Source: a bacterium
Lineage (GTDB): Bacteria; Patescibacteriota; Gracilibacteria; Peribacterales; Peribacteraceae
DNA length: 39,124 nt
Assembly: GCA_027592135.1 (NCBI GenBank)
Contig: JAQCIJ010000007.1
Span: 1-39,124, forward strand
Direction of reading: 5' to 3'
The translations under genes and the position numbers were made by a program. The notes under the pieces are model-generated. The model was not told the DNA's origin, searched no databases, and was given only the letters and a program-made list of their open reading frames with translations. Of this stretch, positions 9,360 through 17,810 are shown one piece after another; positions within the stretch are counted from its first letter, which is position 1, and the number at the start of each line of letters is the position of its first letter.

Positions 9360-9761
9360 ATGACGCAATTTAGGAATTTTGAAGAAATACATGCATGGCA
9401 AGAAGCACGGAAATTGGTTCGAGAAATTCGTAGAATTTGTAAGCGAGAACATGTAAAAAGAGACTTTTCATTTATTGATCAAATTACACGTTCAGCTAGA
9501 TCTGTATCCGCAAACATCGCTGAAGGTAATGATGCAATGACCATACCTAGTTTTATTGAATTTCTTGGATATGCAAAGAGATCATGTGCTGAAGTACGTT
9601 CTCATTTATACGACGCACTTGATGAGCATTACATTACACAAAATGAGTTTGTTAGATATGCAGATCACACAAAGAAAATCTGCGCCATGCTTGCAAAACT
9701 TATACATCACTTACAATCATGCAATACAACGTTAAAACGCACTCTCAAGGAATCAGATTAA
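9360..9761 (+). CDS. Four-helix-bundle protein (23S rRNA intervening-sequence/TIGR02436-like)
   Basis: MTQFRNFEEIHAWQEARKLVREI...FIDQITRSARSVSANIAEGNDAM...EFLGYAKRSCAEVRSHLYDAL is typical of the family. Confidence 0.88.
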   Translation: MTQFRNFEEIHAWQEARKLVREIRRICKREHVKRDFSFIDQITRSARSVSANIAEGNDAMTIPSFIEFLGYAKRSCAEVRSHLYDALDEHYITQNEFVRYADHTKKICAMLAKLIHHLQSCNTTLKRTLKESD

Positions 9762-9769
9762 CAACACTT

Positions 9770-9819
9770 CGAACAAACGAACCAACGAACCAACGAAAAA
9801 ACGAACAAACGAACAAACG
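9770..9819. repeat. Octamer array cgaacaaa/cgaaccaa x6
   Basis: cgaacaaa|cgaaccaa|cgaaccaa|cgaaaaaa|cgaacaaa|cgaacaaa|cg; inverted relative to the 9206-9237 array. Confidence 0.9.
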
Positions 9820-9822
9820 TCG

Positions 9823-11043
9823 TTACACCTTCCTATTCACATACACCTGCTGCCCAATTGCAAACACGGTAGAAGCTGCCCAGTAGAGCGATACTGCAGC
9901 TGGGAACTGGATAGCAAAGAATCCAATCATAAGAGGAAGTCCATACATCATCATCTTCTGCTGCATCTCCTGCTGACTAGCAGCTTCTTTCTTCTTCTTT
10001 TTACCACTCTTCTCTTCCTTCTTCTTGTTCATCGCAAACGAAAGTTTCATCTGATAAAACTGCATTGCAACAAGCAAGATAGGCATCACTGTCTTGTTTG
10101 GAAGTGTAAGATCCATGCCTAAGAACTGAGTCCCAAAGTCCCAGGTAAGGTTTTGGTACGGTGCGTAGAGCAGGTGCTCGGAGAGTGCCAAAATCGAACC
10201 ATCACGAATGGTGAAGAAGAGGCCGATAAGAATCGGGAACTGAATCAGCATCGGTAAACACGATTGCATTGGATTTACTTTGTGTTCTTTCCAGAGCTTC
10301 ATTGTTTCCTCTTGAAGTTTTTTTGGATTGTCTTTGAACTTTGCTTTCATTGCATCCATCTTTGGTTGTACAGCCTGCATCTTTCGCTGCCCTTCCATTG
10401 CATGCTGTGTCGGCATAAACAACATCAGCTTTACAATAATCGTTAACAGAATGATCGCGACTCCTAAGTTGTAACCCGGTGTGTGAGACGCAACAAAGAT
10501 CAGACCATTAAGAAGTGGTTTTGTAATAAATGTGCGAAACAACTGCGTCATTACTCCTACTTTGTAAATACTAAATTGTGCAGTTGCCTCTTCGAGATTT
10601 TCTGTAACGGGAAGTTGCACTTCGTATGAACCGAAGTCTCCAAAGAGTGAATACTTCCACGGTCCAAGATCAATTGTTACAGTCTCTCCAGCTTTCACCT
10701 CTGTTAATGCAACACATAGAAGAGCTGTCTCGTCTGTCGCCAGCTCTACTTTTGATTCTTCATTTCCAACATTCCCAACCTTCCAAACTTTCACCGGTGG
10801 CATTGGGCAACGGTCTTCGAGAACGAGATCTGTCTCTGTGCGATTTTTTATAGTAAGGATAGGATGATGTTGTCCCTTTATCGTCTTATCCGTCGCTTGG
10901 AGCATCACTGCAGAAATACCTTTTTCTGGTCCGTACCTGTCCGGAAAAAAATACCGAAATGACATCTGCGTTATCAGATAGACAAGCAAAAATATTATTC
11001 CGAACTGAAACATGGAACCTGCACGGCTTGTAGATGCACTCAT
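9823..11043 (-). CDS. yidC: Membrane protein insertase YidC
   Basis: NLGVAIILLTIIVKLMLFMPTQHAMEGQRKMQAVQPKMDAMKAKFKDNPKKLQEETMKLWKEHKVNPMQSCLPMLIQFPILIGLF. Confidence 0.95.
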   Translation of the reverse strand: MSASTSRAGSMFQFGIIFLLVYLITQMSFRYFFPDRYGPEKGISAVMLQATDKTIKGQHHPILTIKNRTETDLVLEDRCPMPPVKVWKVGNVGNEESKVELATDETALLCVALTEVKAGETVTIDLGPWKYSLFGDFGSYEVQLPVTENLEEATAQFSIYKVGVMTQLFRTFITKPLLNGLIFVASHTPGYNLGVAIILLTIIVKLMLFMPTQHAMEGQRKMQAVQPKMDAMKAKFKDNPKKLQEETMKLWKEHKVNPMQSCLPMLIQFPILIGLFFTIRDGSILALSEHLLYAPYQNLTWDFGTQFLGMDLTLPNKTVMPILLVAMQFYQMKLSFAMNKKKEEKSGKKKKKEAASQQEMQQKMMMYGLPLMIGFFAIQFPAAVSLYWAASTVFAIGQQVYVNRKV

Positions 11044-11396
11044 AATTGTGAGAGAAAGGATTCGACATCTGTAATGATATCTTCAAAATCGCAATTCAGA
11101 CTAGCGGCGCGCGGCGCAACTAACAACTGGATGGTAGGAAGTTTTTCGTGACTTTTTAACGTTCTTCGAAATGCCTCACGGCATCTACGACGCATGCGGT
11201 TGCGTTTTACAGCAGATTTATCAAGCTTTAAGGATGCTGCAGTTCCCATATATATTGCCATTATTAATGGATCGACATTTGGATTCTTCGGTGCACCATA
11301 AAGCCATTTAATCGACATGGTTTTTCCTTTCCACGACTTTCCCTTTCGGCGAAGATAGTCGTTTACTTTGCGGCCGGAGAGTCGGGAAGGCTTCAT
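11040..11396 (-). CDS. rnpA: Ribonuclease P protein component
   Basis: AVKRNRMRRRCREAFRR plus 4-nt overlap with yidC. Confidence 0.88.
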   Translation of the reverse strand: MKPSRLSGRKVNDYLRRKGKSWKGKTMSIKWLYGAPKNPNVDPLIMAIYMGTAASLKLDKSAVKRNRMRRRCREAFRRTLKSHEKLPTIQLLVAPRAASLNCDFEDIITDVESFLSQL

Positions 11397-11504
11397 GTGG
11401 GAATTAGTATCTAGTAGCTATGGGTTAGGGGGAACAAAAAACCCTAGATACTCACTACTAGCCCCTTACCCCTTATCCTATTTTTCGCTATTCTCCGTAT
11501 TGTT

Positions 11505-11801
11505 ATGGCTACTCTCAGCGACGACGACGTACGACATATCGGGAAACTCTGCAGGCTTAACCTGACAGAAGCGCAAGTGCAAAAATTTGGCCCAGAGCTT
11601 AATTCCATTATTACCTATATCGAAAAACTCCAAGAAGTAGACACCAGTAACGTAGAAGCAACTCCACAATCAACCGGAATAGTAAACCGATTCCGTGAGG
11701 ACGTCGTGGTCTCTGATGGTCCATCAAGAGAAGAGCTTCTGGCAACAAGCCCTCTTCCTATTGTGGATAATCAAATTCAAACACCATCTGCACATGGGTA
11801 A
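11505..11801 (+). CDS. gatC: Asp/Glu-tRNA amidotransferase subunit C
   Basis: DDDVRHIGKLCRLNLTEAQVQKFGPELNSIITYIEKLQEVDTSNVEAT; overlaps gatA start. Confidence 0.92.
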   Translation: MATLSDDDVRHIGKLCRLNLTEAQVQKFGPELNSIITYIEKLQEVDTSNVEATPQSTGIVNRFREDVVVSDGPSREELLATSPLPIVDNQIQTPSAHG

Positions 11802-13248
11802 CACCCTCACAATTACTGGCGCTCATCAAAAGTTAAAAAATGGAGACATTACATCTGAGCAACTCGTACAATCGTGTATCGATCGCATTGAATCTGTAGA
11901 CAATCAACTGAATGCAGTTGTTCATAAAAACTTTGACCAAGCCCTTGCAAGAGCCAAAGAGATTGATGCCGCAGGAAAATTTGATCATCCACTGACTGGA
12001 ATTCCGTATCTTGCAAAAGATGTGTACTGTGAGCAAGGTGTGCCTACAACCGCGTGTTCCAATATCCTCAGAGATAAAGACTACATTCCAGCATTTGATT
12101 CTACGACGACAAAGCGACTACATTCCGTAGGAGCAATCAGTATAGGGAAAACGAACACTGATGAATTTACCCAAGGTGCAAGTACAGAAACTTCCTGTTA
12201 TGGCGTCACGAAAAACCCGTGGGATACAACACACGTTGCAGGAGGCTCCTCTGGAGGATCTGCTGCTGCAGTTGCTGCTGATGAATGTTTGTTTGCACTA
12301 GGGACTGACACTGGAGGATCTATACGGCAACCCGCAGCGTTCTGTGGCATCACTGGTATTCGACCAACCTACGGACGTACCAGTAGGTACGGTGTTATGA
12401 GTATGGCGAGTAGTCTTGATACTATTGGCCCTCTCTGTAAATCTGTTGAGGATATGGCGATAGTGTTAGAAGCGATATCTGGAAAAGATATTCTTGATGC
12501 TACGACAGGAGAAAGTGATGTCCCCCATTACACCGAGTCTCTCACGGGTTCTATCAAGGGGATGAAAATCGGACTTCCTCAAGAGTATTTTGCGGATGGT
12601 CTGGATGAAGAAGTCCATCAATCCCTGAAAGATTCTGTAGAAGTGCTAAAAAGTTTAGGAGCAGAGATCATCGATGTTTCATTGCCACACACAGAATACG
12701 CAACACCATGCTACTACGTTATTTGCCCATCAGAAGTAAGTTCGAATATGGCTCGATATGATGGAATTCGCTTTGGTCACCATGCCAGCAGCCCTGATGA
12801 TCTCGTCGACTACTATCATACAGTACGCACAGAAGGATTTGGCGATGAGGTAAAACGTCGCATTATGATTGGTACGTATGCACTTTCTGCAGGGTACTAC
12901 GATGCCTATTACAGACAGGCTCTCAAAATCCGCACCCTCATTAAGCAAGATTTTGATGAGGTCTATAAGACCGTTGATGCAGTACTCTCTCCGGTAACTC
13001 CCACTGCAGCATTTTCTATTGGTGCACATGAAGGAGATCCCGTTGCGATGTACTTAGAGGATATCTTCTTGGATCCTCAGGTCATGGCTGGAATTCCTGC
13101 CCTCTCTGTACCCTGTGGATTTACAAAAGCTGGTCTGCCATTGGGGCTACAGATTATGGGAAGACAATGGGAAGAAGCTACCATCCTCAATATTGCCTAT
13201 GCGTATGAGCAGGCGACGGCTTGGAATGAAGCAAAACCATCTCTATAG
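11794..13248 (+). CDS. gatA: Asp/Glu-tRNA amidotransferase subunit A
   Basis: Amidase signature GGSSGGSAAAVAADECLFALGTDTGGSIRQPAAFCG; start at 11794 (MGNTLTITGAHQ). Confidence 0.95.
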   Translation: MGNTLTITGAHQKLKNGDITSEQLVQSCIDRIESVDNQLNAVVHKNFDQALARAKEIDAAGKFDHPLTGIPYLAKDVYCEQGVPTTACSNILRDKDYIPAFDSTTTKRLHSVGAISIGKTNTDEFTQGASTETSCYGVTKNPWDTTHVAGGSSGGSAAAVAADECLFALGTDTGGSIRQPAAFCGITGIRPTYGRTSRYGVMSMASSLDTIGPLCKSVEDMAIVLEAISGKDILDATTGESDVPHYTESLTGSIKGMKIGLPQEYFADGLDEEVHQSLKDSVEVLKSLGAEIIDVSLPHTEYATPCYYVICPSEVSSNMARYDGIRFGHHASSPDDLVDYYHTVRTEGFGDEVKRRIMIGTYALSAGYYDAYYRQALKIRTLIKQDFDEVYKTVDAVLSPVTPTAAFSIGAHEGDPVAMYLEDIFLDPQVMAGIPALSVPCGFTKAGLPLGLQIMGRQWEEATILNIAYAYEQATAWNEAKPSL

Positions 13249-13317
13249 GGCATAATATTAGTATTTTACATATTATTTTAAATATTGTATAATATTATTA
13301 TATTCACAAATACATAT

Positions 13318-13734
13318 ATGAAAAATTTGCCAGAGTCAGCAGAGTCAGAACTAGACTATATTGCTAGTCTTGAAAAACTTTTAGGACAGGCTGCTCCACC
13401 AGAAGATCTCTACGAAGCCTTAGAAACAATTTTTGGAGGGTCTGATACTCGTGAAGATTTTAAAGGAACGATGATGATATTGCGAAAGCATAATGAACAA
13501 GATCTTGTATGGGATCTTATGAACTCTCTCGAAAATGCAGCAAAAGAAGTAGAGGACGTAGAAGATCGAGCACTGTATGAGAACATGATTGCGACAGGTC
13601 TTGATGTTCTTGATGCTGTAGAATCAGTTTCAAATCACAAAACTTTAGATGCAAAAATAGAAGTCCGTAATACTCTGAGGAAAGCAGGAGATGACTTCAG
13701 ACGCCAAGTACACAGTATTGAGAGAGCTGCCTAA
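13318..13734 (+). CDS. Hypothetical protein
   Basis: MKNLPESAESELDYIASLEKL...; tataat-like box upstream. Confidence 0.6.
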   Translation: MKNLPESAESELDYIASLEKLLGQAAPPEDLYEALETIFGGSDTREDFKGTMMILRKHNEQDLVWDLMNSLENAAKEVEDVEDRALYENMIATGLDVLDAVESVSNHKTLDAKIEVRNTLRKAGDDFRRQVHSIERAA

Positions 13735-13746
13735 TCCGGATGAAGC

Positions 13747-14043
13747 CTACGTTGTAGCCTCCTGCATCAGTTCTCCGGCATGCAAAGCAACTGATGATCC
13801 TTTAACGAATGGTTCTACATACTCATCTTCTCCAAATACTTCGACCTTTGTAACCTGTGTATCATCGAGTACTTGTAATCTAAACGTAACACCGTTAAAC
13901 ATTGATGCAGCGACCCTCTCTCGTATTTCGCCTATAGTCATTCGATCTTGTGATTCTGCCTCCTGTGCCTCATGCAAATGATCAACAAGTTGCTCGAACC
14001 CTGGGGATTGCAAATGGTTAATAGTTTCTAAAAATGTAGGCAT
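13747..14043 (-). CDS. Hypothetical protein
   Basis: MPTFLETINHLQSPGFEQLVDHLHEAQEAESQ...; start at internal Met. Confidence 0.5.
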   Translation of the reverse strand: MPTFLETINHLQSPGFEQLVDHLHEAQEAESQDRMTIGEIRERVAASMFNGVTFRLQVLDDTQVTKVEVFGEDEYVEPFVKGSSVALHAGELMQEATT

Positions 14044-14326
14044 AGTAAAAAGGGGGAAATGAAGAAGAGAATCTAGCAAGATGTTCGACTAGAGGATGCT
14101 TGCGAATCTCTTCTCGGGCTCTTTCGTGAATTGCTTGAACAGAAATATCTCTGTGAGCACTACCGCAAAATTCATTCCAAAGCGCTTTCAGTACTAATTC
14201 AGCATGTTCTAAGCTGATTCTATGTAACCCATTTATGACAGCTATGCCACTAACTATCGGCTCGATAATATGCAATCTCGAGTCCAGTGTTCTGCCGGTT
14301 ATATTGGTTGCAACCTCAGTGCTCAT
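14018..14326 (-). CDS. Hypothetical protein
   Basis: 102-aa ORF overlapping the start of the downstream same-strand ORF by ~26 bp. Confidence 0.45.
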   Translation of the reverse strand: MSTEVATNITGRTLDSRLHIIEPIVSGIAVINGLHRISLEHAELVLKALWNEFCGSAHRDISVQAIHERAREEIRKHPLVEHLARFSSSFPPFYYAYIFRNY

Positions 14327-14443
14327 ACTATTGAAGCTACTCTACTACCTATACTATACTTGTCAATTATAGAAGCCAAAAGATCTCCATTCCATCTGGG
14401 AGCGTTTGTGGTAGAATCCAAACCAATATTCCCCTTTACCCTC

Positions 14444-14896
14444 ATGAACATGATTCAAGACTATATAAAAAAGTGGTACAAAAACGAATACACCTTTGGT
14501 GCGCAAGTTCTCCGTATCGCTTTTGGTATGTTATTCCTCCTCGTCGGTATCAAAAAGTTCCGTATGGGCTTTACCGGTTTTGCTGATACTATCAGCAGTG
14601 GAGACGGGCATTTAGCTCAAGAAATTCCAAGTATTTTTCTGTACATCTACGGACTCGCACTACCATTTGCAGAATTTGGAGCTGGTCTTTGCTTGTTGCT
14701 TAATAAACACATAAAAGAAGCGTACTTTGCGATCGCCATCATATACCTCACGTTTGTCTTCGGGCAGCAGTACGACGGTAACACTGCAAAAGTTGGAACA
14801 GAGTATCTCCCTGCTCTTCTTACCCTTGCTCTCGCAGTGTTTTTCACCATCAAGTCCGGTGAAAGTACTACGACCAAAGCGAAGAGTACAAAATAA
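14444..14896 (+). CDS. DoxX-like integral membrane protein
   Basis: MNMIQDYIKKWY...VLRIAFGMLFLLVGIKKF...IYGLALPFAEFGAGLCLLLN, multiple TM segments. Confidence 0.65.
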   Translation: MNMIQDYIKKWYKNEYTFGAQVLRIAFGMLFLLVGIKKFRMGFTGFADTISSGDGHLAQEIPSIFLYIYGLALPFAEFGAGLCLLLNKHIKEAYFAIAIIYLTFVFGQQYDGNTAKVGTEYLPALLTLALAVFFTIKSGESTTTKAKSTK

Positions 14897-14901
14897 GCAC
14901 T

Positions 14902-16389
14902 ATGAAACGTTCTTCTTACGCCCTCGAAATCACTGTGTTTATTGTAGGCGCGGTGATCATGATATTTGAACTTACCGGGTCCAGAGTACTGGGCCCGTAT
15001 TTTGGTACATCGATTTTCGTATGGACCAGCATCATTGGTATTATCCTTGGGTCACTAAGCCTTGGATACTATTACGGGGGACGCATTGCAGATAAACAAC
15101 CAAGCTTTACCAAGCTATCATTTATTATTTTTCAAGCAGGAATCTTTATCGGTCTGATGATTATTTTTAAAGAAGCCCTGCTCAATTTTTTACATACCAC
15201 AATGCCCGGTATTCGCATGGCATCTGTGGTTGCGTCGGTTATCTTATTTTTCCCTGCAAGTTTTTTGCTGGGCATGGTTTCTCCGTATGCCGCTAAGCTC
15301 AAACTCAGTGACCTCAAAAGTGCTGGAACTACTCTTGGAAACCTCTACGCTATTTCTACATCAGGAAGTATCTTTGGTACGTTTCTCTGCGGGTTTTATC
15401 TTATTCCACACTTCGGAACAAACACCCTACTGATGACCCTATCTCTCGCACTGATTGCTCTATCTCTTCTTCTCTTTGTCCGCGCACCTACAGTAATAGA
15501 AGTCTGCATTGTTGTTGCATGTGTAGTGGGTTGGAACTCAGCAAGTGCCTTACCATTTGTTGCAAAGCACGATGCATTTATCGATATCGATACCGCATAC
15601 AATCGTATTTGGATCTACGATGTAACCCATCCCATCACACAAAAGAAGATGAAGATTCTTGGGATCAATAATGAGAATCACTCAGCGATGTATCTTGATA
15701 GTGATGAACTCGTCAATGAATACACAAAGTTCTATCACCTCGCAAAGCACTTTCGCCCAAGCTTCGCCTCTGCTGTGTTATTTGGAGGGGCAGGCTACTC
15801 GTTCCCCAAAGACTATCTCGTGCAGTACCCAGAGGCCACACTGGACGTTGTAGAGATAGATCCAAAGATGACAGAGCTTGCAAAGCAATACTTTCGCCTT
15901 AAGGATGATCCTCGGCTGACAACCTACCATCAAGATGGCAGAGTGTTTTTAAATAAGACTGATAAGAAGTACGACGTCGTCTTTGGCGACGCCTTTGGCT
16001 CACGATATTCGATTCCCTATCAACTGACGACCCAAGAAGCTGCACAGAAAACATATGATATCCTGAACGAGGATGGTATCGCGGTGCTTAATGTCATCAA
16101 TGCCATAGAAGGTAAAGGTGGGAAGTTCCTCAGGGCTGAATATGCTACATTCAAGAGTGTCTTCCCGCAGGTCTATGTCTTTCCTGTAAGCCACCCAGAC
16201 GTAGCAACTGCTACCCAAAACATCATCCTTGTAGCCCTTAAGACAACCGAGAAGCCTTCCTTTACGAGTAGCGATTCTGTGATGAATGAATACCTCAGCC
16301 ACCTCTGGACTGCAGATATCCCTTCTGATGTACCTATTCTCACCGATAACTTCGCTCCAGTAGACCATTACGTTAGTAAGGCTTTTTAA
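14902..16389 (+). CDS. Membrane-fused spermidine synthase-like protein
   Basis: N-terminal TM segments (ELTGSRVLGPYFGTSIFVWTSIIGIILGSLSLGYYYGGRIAD) and C-terminal aminopropyltransferase-like Rossmann region (LFGGAGYSFPKDYL, DVVEIDPKMTELAKQYF, DVVFGDAFGS). Confidence 0.85.
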   Translation: MKRSSYALEITVFIVGAVIMIFELTGSRVLGPYFGTSIFVWTSIIGIILGSLSLGYYYGGRIADKQPSFTKLSFIIFQAGIFIGLMIIFKEALLNFLHTTMPGIRMASVVASVILFFPASFLLGMVSPYAAKLKLSDLKSAGTTLGNLYAISTSGSIFGTFLCGFYLIPHFGTNTLLMTLSLALIALSLLLFVRAPTVIEVCIVVACVVGWNSASALPFVAKHDAFIDIDTAYNRIWIYDVTHPITQKKMKILGINNENHSAMYLDSDELVNEYTKFYHLAKHFRPSFASAVLFGGAGYSFPKDYLVQYPEATLDVVEIDPKMTELAKQYFRLKDDPRLTTYHQDGRVFLNKTDKKYDVVFGDAFGSRYSIPYQLTTQEAAQKTYDILNEDGIAVLNVINAIEGKGGKFLRAEYATFKSVFPQVYVFPVSHPDVATATQNIILVALKTTEKPSFTSSDSVMNEYLSHLWTADIPSDVPILTDNFAPVDHYVSKAF

Positions 16390-16394
16390 GTTTG

Positions 16395-16455
16395 TCTAGA
16401 AGTGGCGGGGTTGACGGAGCCTAAAACTTAGGCTTCCTCTCACTTCACTTCTACA
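16395..16455. terminator. Hairpin at the 3' end of the spermidine synthase-like gene
   Basis: tagaagtg ... agcctaa-aac-ttaggct ... cacttcta nested inverted repeats; no U tract. Confidence 0.4.
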
Positions 16456-16696
16456 GATTCTTATACGTACCCTCGTCACGTTTGGTAATTCTGCGGATCT
16501 GTACATCGTTTCCCTTTCGTACTTCGAAGATGATGCGATAGCGCCCCATGCGGATACGATATCTATTTGCAGCTCCCTGAAGCTTTTTTAGCCCCGGGAT
16601 CTCGCGATAATCTTTGTGTAACTGCGACAGAAGAGCATCCCATACATCTTTCTCTTTTCCGTGCAGTTTCCTGAGAAATTTAGTGATTCTATCCAT
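16451..16696 (-). CDS. RelE/ParE-family toxin
   Basis: LLSQLHKDYREIPGLKKLQGAANRYRIRMGRYRIIFEVRKGNDVQIRRITKRDEGTYKNL. Confidence 0.82.
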   Translation of the reverse strand: MDRITKFLRKLHGKEKDVWDALLSQLHKDYREIPGLKKLQGAANRYRIRMGRYRIIFEVRKGNDVQIRRITKRDEGTYKNL

Positions 16697-16698
16697 TG

Positions 16699-16935
16699 CT
16701 ATTTTTTACGCAGAATACTGAGCATGTCTTTCACGGAAATGCCGTCTCCGCCATTGTCACGATCCGCATCAAAGATGACTTCTTCCGCTTCAGCCGACTG
16801 TATATCCAAAGGTTTAATGACGAGCATATCGTCGCTCATCTGGACGATATAACTATCGGTATTAAACCGTGTGCGCCAGGTTTTGGGCAAGGTAATTTGC
16901 CCACGAGAGGTACTTTTGACGACTTTGGATCCCAT
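16699..16935 (-). CDS. AbrB/MazE-type antitoxin
   Basis: MGSKVVKSTSRGQITLPKTWRTRFNTDSYIVQMSDDMLVIKPL, swapped-hairpin AbrB motif, directly upstream of the toxin. Confidence 0.8.
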   Translation of the reverse strand: MGSKVVKSTSRGQITLPKTWRTRFNTDSYIVQMSDDMLVIKPLDIQSAEAEEVIFDADRDNGGDGISVKDMLSILRKK

Positions 16936-16989
16936 ACATAAGAAAGTAAGAAAATACGAAAGTAAGTATATCATACTGCAGCACTTTTT

Positions 16990-17062
16990 GCAATACTCTA
17001 AGATTAGGCCTCCTCTCACTCCAATCCATAGCCTGCTCATACGCATGGGCGACTCTCAAAAC
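16990..17062 (-). pseudogene. Fragment of the gatA C-terminus
   Basis: Minus strand encodes GVVLRVAHAYEQAMDWSERRPNLR, matching the window's GatA end ATILNIAYAYEQATAWNEAKPSL and typical GatA C-termini. Confidence 0.7.
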
Positions 17063-17063
17063 T

Positions 17064-17224
17064 ACTCCTCAATCAAGACGGTATCGCGGTGCTCAATGTC
17101 ATCAATGCCATAGAAGGTAACGGTGGGAAGTTCCTCTGGACTGAAGATATCGCTTCTGATGTACCTATTCTCACCGATAACTTCGCTCCAGTAGACCATT
17201 ACATTAGTAAGGCTTTTTAAGTTT
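17064..17224 (+). pseudogene. Diverged, internally deleted copy of the spermidine synthase-like 3' end
   Basis: LLNQDGIAVLNVINAIEGNGGKFLWTEDIASDVPILTDNFAPVDHYISKAF* vs parental ILNEDGIAVLNVINAIEGKGGKFL...LWTADIPSDVPILTDNFAPVDHYVSKAF*. Confidence 0.9.
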
Positions 17225-17309
17225 TTATTGTTGTTTGCAAAAAACTAAAATGGTACTGTTTCTCCGCTTCAAGATGACAATTGGAGTTTAATTAGACATT
17301 AACCCAAGT

Positions 17310-17386
17310 GGGGTTGTAGCTCAGTTGGTTAGAGCGCCTCCCTGTCACGGAGGAGGTCGCGGGTTCGAGTCCCGTCAGCCCCGCCA
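17310..17386 (+). tRNA. tRNA-Asp (anticodon GTC), CCA encoded
   Basis: Acceptor ggggttg / cagcccc, D arm agctcagttggttagagc, anticodon arm cctccct-GTC-acggagg, T arm gcgggttcgagtcccgt, gCCA. Confidence 0.96.
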
Positions 17387-17387
17387 T
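17336..17387. repeat. 52-bp direct repeat, copy 1 (3' part of intact tRNA-Asp)
   Basis: gcctccctgtcacggaggaggtcgcgggttcgagtcccgtcagccccgccat identical to 19811-19862. Confidence 0.97.
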
Positions 17388-17498
17388 CCTTCGCAGAAGG
17401 ATGCCCGCCGTAGCCTTGGCGAAGGCAGGCCTACATCACCGAACCCGCAGGGCCTTCTGCTACGGCTGGCAAGCCATTTTGTGATATGCTGGTTTACT

Positions 17499-17735
17499 AT
17501 GCATTATGTCTATATTCTGAAAAACCAACGTGGGAAGAAATACGTTGGTTGCACGGATGATCTCAAAGATCGACTCGCACGACATAATCGAGGAGAAGTT
17601 CCTTCCACAGCTAAACTTATACCATGGCATGTTGCTCACTACGCAGCTTTTCTAGATCGCAAGAAGGCGTATGACTATGAAAAATATTTGAAGTCAGGGT
17701 CTGGGAGGAGTTTTGTAGAGAGACATTTATTATAG
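17499..17735 (+). CDS. Small GIY-YIG nuclease-family protein
   Basis: MHYVYILKNQRGKKYVGCTDDLKDRLARHNRGEVPSTA...AFLDRKKAYDYEKYLKSGSGRSFVERHLL. Confidence 0.9.
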   Translation: MHYVYILKNQRGKKYVGCTDDLKDRLARHNRGEVPSTAKLIPWHVAHYAAFLDRKKAYDYEKYLKSGSGRSFVERHLL

Positions 17736-17790
17736 TCCCGCTTGCCCTTCCGTAGCCACGGCGTAACAAAGTGGAGCCGTGCGAAGGAGG

Positions 17791-17804
17791 GTCAGTCCCG
17801 CCAT
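17791..17804. repeat. Possible third, degenerate tRNA 3'-end remnant
   Basis: gtcagtcccgccat vs tRNA-Asp gtcagccccgccat (13/14). Confidence 0.45.
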
Positions 17805-17810
17805 TAATAA

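Noticed and set aside
9770-9819. CRISPR array
   Set aside because: Repeat unit is 8 nt with no spacers; simple tandem repeat.
17325-17498. N-terminal extension of the GIY-YIG ORF (MVRAPPCHGGGRGFESRQPRHPSQ...)
   Set aside because: It is translation of tRNA-Asp and palindromic spacer; the real start is 17499.
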